This document shows, piece after piece, positions 50,154-58,700 of a stretch of 64,000 nt of DNA (its first letter is position 1; each line of letters opens with the position of its first letter). The translations under genes and the position numbers were made by a program. Source of the stretch: VRUE01 sp963698085 (GTDB lineage: Bacteria; Actinomycetota; Thermoleophilia; Solirubrobacterales; 70-9); the NCBI GenBank assembly GCA_963698085.1, contig OY969122.1, positions 558,001 to 622,000 of the forward strand, read 5' to 3'. The notes beneath the pieces are model-generated. The model searched no databases, was not told the DNA's origin, and worked only from the letters and a program-made list of their open reading frames with translations.

Positions 50154-51143
50154 TTGACTGCGAACACGGTCAACGGGAGCGGGAACGGGGCGCGCTCCGG
50201 GGCGCAGACCCTCCTCTTGCTTGCCGCGCCGTTGAACGTCGTCGTCCTGCGAAGCCTCGCCGGTGGACCCAGGAAACAGGCTGAGCTTCAGCGCCAATGC
50301 GGGCTCCCTGCCCAGACGACCTTGCGGGCACAGCTGAAGCGCCTGGCCGAGATCGGCGCTCTTGAAAAGCACCGGCGCAACCGCTTCCCCGGCGTGCTCG
50401 AGTACGAGCTGACCGCAGGCGGCAAGGAACTGCTGCTCGTCGCGGCGGCTCTGGAACGCTGGCTCGGCATGACGGAGGACGGCCCGCTGGCCCTTGGCAG
50501 CAACGCGGCGAAGGCCGCGATCAAGGCGCTCGCCGAAGGCTGGTCGACGACGATGCTGCGGGCGATGGCCGCCCGGCCGCTCTCGCTCACCGAGCTCGAC
50601 AAGGTGATCGGCTCGCTCAGCTACCCCTCGCTGGAGCGCCGCCTTAGCGCGATGCGCCTCGCCAACCTGATCGAGCCGCAGCCGAACAACGGCCGCGGAA
50701 CTCCTTACGCCGTGACCGGCTGGCTGCGGCACGGCGTAGCGCCCGTCGCGGCCGCAGCCCGCTGGGAGCGCCGGCACCAAGCCCCGGCCACCCCGGCGAT
50801 CGGCAGGCTCGATGTCGAGGCCGCCCTATTGCTCGCCGTGCCCCTGCTGAGCCTACCTCCCGAGACCTCCGGACGCTGCCGGTTCGGAGCGGAGGTGGAG
50901 AACGGCAAGAGCAGCCTTGCAGGCGCCATGGTCGACGTCCGGGACGGGCAGATCGTCTCCTGCACCACGAAGCTCCAGGGCAATCCCGATGCGTGGGCCC
51001 TGGGCTCCATCTCCGCTTGGCTCAGCGCCTTGCTGGAGGGCGATCTCGCTTCGCTCGAGCTGGGGGGCAACGGTCGGCTCGCCCGGACCCTGATCGACGG
51101 CCTGCATCAAACGCTGTTCGAGGTACCTGTGCGCGATCGTTGA
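50154..51143 (+). CDS. Winged-helix paralogue 3 (both HTH units intact)
   Basis: 329 aa, TTG start. The first unit is complete: GAQTLLLLAAPLNVVVLRSLAGGPRKQAELQRQCGLPAQTTLRAQLKRLAEIGALEKHRR and LEYELTAGGKELL. The second unit has LSLTELDKVIGSLSYPSLERRLSAMRLANLIE. A C-terminal SCP2-like domain follows (DGQIVSCTTKLQGNPDAWALGSISAWLSALLE). The shared layout suggests a transcription regulator with a ligand-sensing end; paralogues 1 and 2 may be dominant partners (inference). A CATAAT -10-like element lies 14 bp upstream. Confidence 0.78.
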   Translation: MTANTVNGSGNGARSGAQTLLLLAAPLNVVVLRSLAGGPRKQAELQRQCGLPAQTTLRAQLKRLAEIGALEKHRRNRFPGVLEYELTAGGKELLLVAAALERWLGMTEDGPLALGSNAAKAAIKALAEGWSTTMLRAMAARPLSLTELDKVIGSLSYPSLERRLSAMRLANLIEPQPNNGRGTPYAVTGWLRHGVAPVAAAARWERRHQAPATPAIGRLDVEAALLLAVPLLSLPPETSGRCRFGAEVENGKSSLAGAMVDVRDGQIVSCTTKLQGNPDAWALGSISAWLSALLEGDLASLELGGNGRLARTLIDGLHQTLFEVPVRDR

Positions 51144-51282
51144 TGCAATCGCCTTGACTTGCCCAGCAGTCGAAAAGCTCTTCGATCGATAGAAAGGGGC
51201 CGGGTTCTGCCCCGACCCCAGCGTCGCGAGTTTTCTCCCCCACTGCAGCAGCGTCAGAATGCATCCTGCAGTGACATATCAG
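51144..51282. other. Convergent gap with hairpins
   Basis: No gene. GGGGC/GCCCC (51196-51213 region) and CACTGCAG/CTGCAGTG (51241-51274 region) can pair; either may terminate the winged-helix operon or the convergent lipoprotein gene. Confidence 0.35.
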
Positions 51283-51831
51283 CTACTTGAAGACACAACG
51301 CTTCAGACCATACTCTTTAGCAAGCTTAGCCGTGGGCGGAAGGAACTTTTCAGCTTGCGGGAATGATGAGGCCCCCCTTTCCTTGATTCCGTCTGCTGCC
51401 TCCTGGAAAGCCACGACGATTCCTTCCACCTCGGCTTCGTCGCCCACTGGGGCACCAAGGCGGCGGATACCGTCGGCGACACCTTCAAGCGCGGGGATCA
51501 GTCCCTCGACGATCGTCGCCTCTTCGATCTCCTGCTGAGACAGGGTTTCATCCTGCGGGTTGAATATCCGGGCTTCGGCGCGGCTGCATATCTCTTCCGC
51601 CTTCCTCACGAAGATGGGTTTCGGCCTAGAAGAGGTCGCAATAGGTGGTTCGGTTGACCCACTAGAGTCGCCTCCCTGGCTTTCATCGCCTTCCGAACCG
51701 GAATCGGCGGTCGCCGCAGCCGTCTCAGCCGAGCTGGCCCCTTCGCTCTCCTCATCGTCTCCGCCGCAGCCCACGGCTATCGCCGCGACGACAAGCGCGG
51801 CAATCAGAATGAATATCGCTCTAGCGTTCAA
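51283..51831 (-). CDS. Lipoprotein of unknown function
   Basis: 182 aa, TTG start. A signal peptide with lipobox IAVGC (ILIAALVVAAIAVGCGGDD), so the Cys is lipidated and the protein is held on the outer face of the membrane. An acidic Ser/Gly/Glu-rich linker follows (about 22-65), then a helical domain (FVRKAEEICSRAEARIFNPQDETLSQQEIEEA...FQEAADGIKERGAS) ending in CVFK, with two cysteines that could bond. No family is recognised. Single gene, with AT-rich promoter-like DNA upstream (TATATT). Confidence 0.8.
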   Translation of the reverse strand: MNARAIFILIAALVVAAIAVGCGGDDEESEGASSAETAAATADSGSEGDESQGGDSSGSTEPPIATSSRPKPIFVRKAEEICSRAEARIFNPQDETLSQQEIEEATIVEGLIPALEGVADGIRRLGAPVGDEAEVEGIVVAFQEAADGIKERGASSFPQAEKFLPPTAKLAKEYGLKRCVFK

Positions 51832-51972
51832 TCTCTCTTCCCCTTAATAAACAGGAAAACTAGCTCAATAGAACTGAATATAACCCATGCTCCCTCCTCG
51901 AGCAACGTCCCCGGGGTGGCACTACGCCGTCCTCTTTGCCAACGTCGCGCTGCCTTGGCCCAGATGCCCTAG

Positions 51973-52005
51973 AAACAGGGTCGGGATCGCTCCCGGCCCT
52001 GTTTT
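51973..52005 (-). terminator. Terminator of secreted-protein gene, copy 1
   Basis: Stem ACAGGGTCGGGA / TCCCGGCCCTGT with loop TCGC, one mismatch. It shares the core CGGGATCGCTCCCGGCCCTG with the terminator at 60534-60561, a trace of the same duplication. The rest of 51832-52044 has no gene. Confidence 0.65.
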
Positions 52006-52044
52006 GCAAAGTACATGCCGTTTGTTCTGATATGCACTATCTCT

Positions 52045-52794
52045 TCAGCAACCACGGTCGCTATCTGTCAGTGTCAGGTCGACCTGTACTACGTGGGCTT
52101 CGCCCGAGTAAGCGCGCAGTGTGGTGCCGCCAACGTAATCAGACATCTGGTTGGCGCCGCCGCATTGCAGAAGCGTGCCGAACACCCTCGTAAGCGCGAC
52201 ACCTGTCCATTCCGATGTGACCTCAACATCATCGGTCCCGCCCGGAATGTTTTCAGCTGTGTTGTGCAGCTTGTGCGTCGTGAACGGGGTGACGACGTAT
52301 TCGCACCGTCGGTTACCCTCGCTGTGATCCCCGCCGTGGGCAGAGGTTTTGTAGACTTTGATCCTAGGGCCTCCACCAGGACATATCAGGCTGGTTGTTA
52401 TGCCTTCGAAATGGTCTGGTTCGCCCGGTGTCTGGTTCCCGCCTGTGAACCGGTATTCACATCCTTCCATTAAGACTGTGGTCGTGAACGAGCCACCGAT
52501 TATGGGGAACGTTGTGCATGTGTTGTATGTGGGTTCGATGGATAGTTCGGTATCGCCGTCTTCGACTGTGCCCTCGAACAGTGTTTCTTCGCATGTGATC
52601 GTACCGGCACCCATTTCGAATCTATGGTGAGGGCTTCCGTCATGCGTGATCGGAACGCCTGTTAGAAACGCATGCCCCCCGCCGACGTCGGCTTCGATCG
52701 TGCCGAGGTTGGCCTGCACCCCCGCGGCGAGCACCGCGCTCATCGCGCAGGCCGCCACGAATGCCAGGCCGAGAGTTCTGAGATTGCGAGTCAT
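52045..52794 (-). CDS. Secreted protein, paralogue of the 60.6-kb gene
   Basis: About 249 aa, signal peptide (LRTLGLAFVAACAMSAVLAAGVQA). The mature domain is Cys-containing and beta-rich with GAGTITCEETLFEGTV, SIEPTYNTCTTFPIIGGSFTTTVLMEGCEYRF and RRCEYVVTPFTTHKLHNTAENI. About 80 per cent of residues match the protein at 60606-61358, with long stretches nearly identical in DNA. Its function is unknown; it belongs to the exported block. ATG 52794 follows GGAGGAAGAGC. It lies downstream of the 908-aa gene on the same strand. Confidence 0.8.
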   Translation of the reverse strand: MTRNLRTLGLAFVAACAMSAVLAAGVQANLGTIEADVGGGHAFLTGVPITHDGSPHHRFEMGAGTITCEETLFEGTVEDGDTELSIEPTYNTCTTFPIIGGSFTTTVLMEGCEYRFTGGNQTPGEPDHFEGITTSLICPGGGPRIKVYKTSAHGGDHSEGNRRCEYVVTPFTTHKLHNTAENIPGGTDDVEVTSEWTGVALTRVFGTLLQCGGANQMSDYVGGTTLRAYSGEAHVVQVDLTLTDSDRGC

Positions 52795-53017
52795 GCTCTT
52801 CCTCCTTCGGTTGACCTTGCACTGAGCTTGCGCCGCTTTTGGGGCCGCGTCAAACCGAGCGGCATTTCCCAGCCGCCTAAAGGCAGCGATCTCAGCTGAC
52901 CCGTGTCTTTTAGGCTGCAAATCACACGGTGTGCCTTTTACGTGCGCGCCGATCGGAGCGCTGCCGCATAGGAGCTACCGGGTGTTTGCGGGGACCCCCG
53001 CCGTGAGGCTTGCCGCG

Positions 53018-55744
53018 CTACCGCTGCTTGCAGCCGCGGGCTCTGACGATCGGCCCGAAGTCGTGCGTGCGGCCGTTTTGCCCGTCGAGCTTCGTGTCGG
53101 CTCGTGACTTGCGCCCGCAGAGATTTCGCGAATTGACGATCAGGCCCTTTTTGCCACCCTGCATTTCGAATACGAAGCGGCTGACCGGGGCGTCTGGGAT
53201 TGTGGAGAAGGTCGAGCGAATGCCCCCTCGTACCGAGTCGACGCGGCTGGAGAGCTCGATGTCGACCAAACCGTGCAGGGCGACCACTATATCGGGCAGG
53301 TTGTTGTTGGATGAGCGTAAGAAGACAGGGCCGCTCAGCGGCTCCTCGAGCAGCGGGCTCCAGGCTTTGGCCTGGCCATAGATCGCTCCTTTGGGACAGA
53401 GGGCGCCGTTACCCGGGCCGGCTGCGAACTGCACGCGGGTGCAGATCGTGCGGATGTGGCCCTGGTCGAGGAAGGCCGAGCGGGGCAGGGTGACGACCGC
53501 CTTGGAGAAGTTGGCATCGCCGGGGCGGGGGCGCACTACGGCCCTGAGCGCCGGGTGATCGCCCCTGCGGGTGCCACCGCGCAGGTCGATGTTCAGACGC
53601 GGCCTGAAGCCGAGGCGGGCGCAGTTGGCGGCGCGGAAGGGGGTCGAGCGCCCGACCGGGGCATCGTCAAGGAGGCTGAAGGGATCGGCTCCCCCGCCCC
53701 AGATCGATGCCTCGACCTGCTTTTTGCGACAGCCGGTCGGGTTGAGGGTGAACTCGGGGCGGTCGACCTTCACGCGGATGTCTCGCACCTTCAGCGGGAT
53801 ACCGGCGAGGATGTGGGGGATCGGCTCAGAGAGAGCTCCGTCGACCTGGGGCTGGGCGGTGATCGGGTCGAGGGTGAGCGCCTGGCGGGTGGAAACCACG
53901 CCGACGTCGAAGGGGCCGGCCACCGCCGGGACTACGCCCACCACGGAGAGCGGGGCCTCTCCGAAGGGGCCGGCGAGGTAGACCGAGCCGCGTACGTAGG
54001 TGAGCTGGGAGCCGACACCGGCTCCGCCGACGACCTCACCGATCCGCGAGCTCGCCGGGCAGGAGGGGTCAGTCAGCTCCTGGCGACCGGTCTTGGTCTC
54101 GATCTGGGCGATCGCGCCGTCGGGGCATTTCGCGACGCCCGCCAGCTTTGCCAACGCCCCCTGAGGGAGAGTAGCGTCGAAGCGGACCAGGTCCTGGTCG
54201 CCGTCGCGCCTTTGCAGCTCCAGCAGGAAAGGCGAGTAGGCGCCGGCGTTGTTGTTGAGGGTGCCGGCCGAGAAGCCAGGCTCGAAGGGTGGCGTCGTGC
54301 CCACCGGGCAGGGCCCTCCGTCCACCCCCTTGGCGATCTCGAAGCTGGAGATCTTGGTGAGCGGGCGGTCGGGATTGGCGTAGGGAGTGAAGACGACCTC
54401 GGTCTCATAATCCCCGCAGAGCGGCGGGGTGATCAGCGGGCTGCGGCCGCCCTGGCGCAGGCGGATGTGGACCTCGCCCAAGGGGTAGGGGGGCAGTTCG
54501 TCGAAGCTGCTCACGATCTGGCCCGTCCTGGGATCTGGCTCGACCTTACCCGCCAGCTTGAAGAAGAGGCCGAGCTCGGGTTCGCGGATCACCATGTAGA
54601 GGGCTATCAGCGAGTCGAAGGGGTTGTCGAACTGAGAGGCGACAAAGAGCGAACCGCGCAGCACCCTGCCTTCCAACAGCGGCGTCCTCGCTTCGACCGT
54701 CCCCACTTTGGAGGCTTCCGGGCAGCCCTCCCCCGGCTCTGACTCGCGGCTCTCGGCTTCGAAGTCCGCCGGGGTGCAGACGGCCAGGCCTTCTGCGATC
54801 GAGGGATTCAGCGTCACCCCCTCGGGGAAGGTGACCGCCGCCTTCTTGATGTCCGATTCGGCGGTGCCGGTGGGATTGTCCAGTTCCTCGTCGTCGACTT
54901 CCAGAGTGAACTCGAGGCCCGAGGGGCTCTCGGCCCGGTCAGTGGTCGGCTCGGCGGTTACCTCGGGGGAGAACCTGACCCCTATGCACTCGGTGAAGCC
55001 GAGCGGGTCGCCGCTCAGTACGTCTTCGGCAAAGGTATCCCCTTCCCAGGAGAGGCCTTCGAAGCGGGTGAACAACGGCCCCTCGCAAGCCCTCGGCACA
55101 GTGAGAAAGGGAACAGGGGCCACACCGGCGGGGGCCCCCCGCTCAGCGTCGTGGCTCGGGTCCGCGGGCACTCCCCAGAGGGTCAGCTCCGCACCGTAGA
55201 AATAGACTACGTTAGGGATGCTGATCGAGCGGGCAATCAGGTTGTATGGAGGGGTGGGCTTGACTTCGACCTCGACCACCACCCGCACGCCGGCCACCTC
55301 GAGGCCGAACTTGGCTGCCTTCCCCGGTGGCGGGACGAGGTTGTAGACGGGGGAGGACTCGACGAAGGTTGGGTCGAGGTAGTGGATGACCGCTACGCCT
55401 AGGTAGGAGGCCGGCGCACATTCCGGTTCGGAGCCGCCGGCGAAGTCGACAGAGGAGCAACGCGGCACTGCGGTCGGGTTGCCGGCCAGGCCGGGGATCT
55501 GGGTGACGAACAGGTCTCTGAAGGCCCCGTCGGGCACCAGGACTTCGGCCAGCGGGTCTTCGACAGTCTTGGCGTCGAAGTCGACCTTCATCTCGAAGGG
55601 ATGCTTACCGGCATGAGACAGCGGCTCCCCACCCTCTTCGGTGAAGGTTACTTTGGGGTTCTCGATGCCGAAGGTGGCGCTCGCGGGAGCGGGCATGGCG
55701 CAGGCCAGAATCGCGGCCATCAGCAAGAGGCTCGCCCGCCTCAT
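53018..55744 (-). CDS. Very large secreted protein (908 aa), unknown function
   Basis: Signal peptide RRASLLLMAAILACAMPAPASA. The rest is built from repeated beta-rich units with a recurring motif Cys-P..A.IG.V...TPLL...L.G.VYLA (GCPEASKVGTVEARTPLLEGRVLRGSLFVAS; SCPASSRIGEVVGGAGVGSQLTYVRGSVYLAGPF; LCPKGAIYGQAKAWSPLLEEPLSGPVFLRSS). At least three copies at about 330, 590 and 820 show internal duplication. No transmembrane anchor. It overlaps the 1574-aa gene by 4 bp, so both are co-expressed. I know of no assigned function. Confidence 0.78.
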   Translation of the reverse strand: MRRASLLLMAAILACAMPAPASATFGIENPKVTFTEEGGEPLSHAGKHPFEMKVDFDAKTVEDPLAEVLVPDGAFRDLFVTQIPGLAGNPTAVPRCSSVDFAGGSEPECAPASYLGVAVIHYLDPTFVESSPVYNLVPPPGKAAKFGLEVAGVRVVVEVEVKPTPPYNLIARSISIPNVVYFYGAELTLWGVPADPSHDAERGAPAGVAPVPFLTVPRACEGPLFTRFEGLSWEGDTFAEDVLSGDPLGFTECIGVRFSPEVTAEPTTDRAESPSGLEFTLEVDDEELDNPTGTAESDIKKAAVTFPEGVTLNPSIAEGLAVCTPADFEAESRESEPGEGCPEASKVGTVEARTPLLEGRVLRGSLFVASQFDNPFDSLIALYMVIREPELGLFFKLAGKVEPDPRTGQIVSSFDELPPYPLGEVHIRLRQGGRSPLITPPLCGDYETEVVFTPYANPDRPLTKISSFEIAKGVDGGPCPVGTTPPFEPGFSAGTLNNNAGAYSPFLLELQRRDGDQDLVRFDATLPQGALAKLAGVAKCPDGAIAQIETKTGRQELTDPSCPASSRIGEVVGGAGVGSQLTYVRGSVYLAGPFGEAPLSVVGVVPAVAGPFDVGVVSTRQALTLDPITAQPQVDGALSEPIPHILAGIPLKVRDIRVKVDRPEFTLNPTGCRKKQVEASIWGGGADPFSLLDDAPVGRSTPFRAANCARLGFRPRLNIDLRGGTRRGDHPALRAVVRPRPGDANFSKAVVTLPRSAFLDQGHIRTICTRVQFAAGPGNGALCPKGAIYGQAKAWSPLLEEPLSGPVFLRSSNNNLPDIVVALHGLVDIELSSRVDSVRGGIRSTFSTIPDAPVSRFVFEMQGGKKGLIVNSRNLCGRKSRADTKLDGQNGRTHDFGPIVRARGCKQR

Positions 55745-58700
55745 CGGCGCGACCTCCTGCCTTTGCGGTTGCGCTTGGCGCTGCGCTGCTTTCGCACGCA
55801 GCGCGTCTTGCCGCCGCGGCGCACCCTGCGCTTGCCTTTAGGGCAGGAACGCCGCGTGTTGGGCATGTCGCCCTCGCCCTCGAAGACCGCGCTTGATGGG
55901 GTCTGGCGGGCGGGCGGGGCCGGTGGGCTCTGACAGGCTTCGCCTTCGCATTCTTTTTTCTCTTCTTCTCCTTCTTCGAAGCCGCCGCCAACGCGCGCGT
56001 CATAGATGTCGACTAGGCCGTAGTCAGCGCCGATCAGGCTCGAAGCGGTGCGGAAGAAGACATCCGACCCCGAGGCTGAGGCATCGAGGAATTCTGCGTC
56101 CCCTGCGCTGGTGCCCGAAGAAATCAGACTGAGGCAGCCTTCGCTCGCCTGCACATAGCGCTCTGCCCCGGCCGCTATGCACTCGGCTTTGCCGTGGGCC
56201 TCCTGCCACTGATAGACGTCGAGTTTGCCGTTGCCGTCGCGCGGCACCAGGCCCTCGAAGCTCTCAAAGAAAAGGTGCGAGCCGTCCGCAGAGAGGACGC
56301 GCGAGGGATGCCACTGGGTCGCCCAACCGGGAATCTGGGCTGCGACCCAGACCGGCAATAGGGTCGTGCCCACATTTTCGCCCTGGGGCCGCGCCCCGCT
56401 CGGGTTGCACGAGGCGCAGCGCAGCTCGGCCTCCGCCGCGTCATAGAGGAAGACCTCGGCCGCCGGTTCGCCGCTGCCGCCCGCGTCGGTGTTGTCGTAG
56501 TCACTCAGTCGCGCCCGCGACATGAACGTTGCGTGTAGTCCGTCGCCACTCACCCGCGAGCGGCGACGGAAGGGCTCTGGGTCGATCACCAAGAGCCCGT
56601 CGCCGCCGGTGACGTCGTCCTCCCCAAGCCCGGCGACGAAGGTCATCTCCCCCGCTCCGCAGCTCTGCCCCGTTTCGTAGAGATAGAGGTTGGGCTCGCC
56701 CGCCTGGGCGGCCTCGCCCTCGCTGTTGGTCGCCGCTCCGCTGCAGAGCGCCTCTGAGACCAGGTAGACGCGCGAGGTGTCCTCGCTCGCCCCCAGCACG
56801 CCCATGACGTCGCCGGCGATCTGGGTCGCCGCGCCGGCTTCGTATGCGATCGCTTTCTCCACGTCCAGTTCGTAGAGAGCCTCGCCTTCGCTGAAGAGGA
56901 CCTTGTCCGCCTCCGGGTCGGCGCCGAGAAAGCGTGCGACGCCTTTGCTGATCGCGACCGTGCAGGCTTTTTCGGCTTCGGTGCAGTGGAACTCACCCGC
57001 CACTTCTTCGACTTCGCTCTGCGGCTCCATCGGGTTGAGCCGCAGGTAGAGGCGGCTCGCCCCAGCCGAACCCCTGGGCACGAGGACGTCCTGGTTTTGG
57101 TGGATTGGCTGCGGCGGCTCTTGGGTTGCCGCCGAGAAGAAGATCCGCGAGCCGTCCGTGGAGACCGCGCCGAGGACGCTGTCGGTGGCGTTGCCGTCAG
57201 ACGCTCCGTCTCGCGCCCGCGTCCCCACCGAGGCGTGCGTGTGTGCCGCTTCACCGCTCGGCAGCACGCTCACCAATGACAGCTCGCTTCCTTTCTTTGC
57301 GTAAACCCGATAGATGTCGAGCACGAAGGCCCGCGGGCGCGGCGGCGCCGGTTCGGGCCCCGGCCCGCTCGTCACCACGTTGGCGCTCTCCTTGCTCACG
57401 GCCCCGCCGGTGTTGCTCGCCGTGACCACGCACTGGAAGGCCGCCGCCGTGGCCAGGTCTTCGGCGCTAATCACGTAGGTCTGGGCGGTGGCGCCGGCGA
57501 TCGGAATCCCGTTGCGCTGCCACTGGTAGGCGAATGCGGTCGGCCCGTCCTTCCAGCTCGCTTCGCGCGGATCGCAGCTGAGCGTCTGCCCTCCCGGCCC
57601 GCCGGGGAGGAGCGGCGCGCTGGCCTCGGGGGCCGGAATGAAGGTTGGCGCGAGTGGCGGCTGGACTTCGGGCGGTGGGGCGACGACCATCGCCGGGCCC
57701 GAGAAGGCGACCGCCCCCGCTTTGTCGCCGCTGTTTTCGTCTTCTTCTTCGTTGGTCGCGATCGTCCGGCACTGGATCGCTTTGCCTTTGTCGGCGTTGA
57801 CCGTCGTGTATTGGGCGGTTTTGACTTTTTCCGCCAGGCCCGCTATCGGGGCGCCGTTCCTGAGCCACTGGTAGGCGATCGATGCGCCGGGAGTGGAGGC
57901 CGCGGCCAGATCGCAGCTCAAGAGTTTGCCCACCCCCACCGTCCTTGCCTCTGCGGTCAGCGCCGCCCCCGCCTTGAAGACCGAGAGCTCCCCGTCATGG
58001 CTCCAGCCGCCCACACCCGGGTAGTAGTGGCTTCCCAGGTCCCCCTCGCTTTCGTTGGTCCCTTCTTCGCCCTCCCGGCTGAAGCCGGGCGGCGCCACCG
58101 TGGTCAGGAGCTCATAGGGATCCCCGCCGCAGTTGCGGCGTCGGTAGAAGTTCGGCACCCCCTCCGGCGCCCCCGGCACCAAGGCCAGCTCGGTGTTCTG
58201 GGTCAGCCAGCCACTGCAGAGATCCTCGCTGAAGCCTTTGAATACGGGGCGGCCAAAGACGCCGGCGTAGAGGTTGCTTCCGCCCAGGGGGGGATCGAGT
58301 GAGTTCGAGGACCAGCCGGCTTCCGGGTCGCGGCGGGCGAGGTACTGTGAGAAGAAGGGTGAGGAGACGGCGTCGCCGAATGCGCGCGAGGAGACGTAGG
58401 CAAGCGCGTCCCCTCCCGAGGCCGCCTGTTCGGTGGGCACTCCCTGACGGCTGCCTTTCCCCGCTGGCAGCACGTCGCCGTTGCCTTTGTCAAGCGGGCT
58501 GACCAGCTCATAGGCGCGGCAGTCGGGCAGCGAAGCGGCTGCGCCGATGCGGAAGGCCTGGTTGGCGCAGTCGGTCTTTGGCGGCAACGCTTCCACGAGC
58601 GTCGTGAAGGAGCGCACTTCCGGGCCTTCGAACTCATCGAAGAAATTGGTCGCGAAGTAACGAAAGTGGTAGGTGGTGTCTTCGGTGAGCGAGTGGATCA

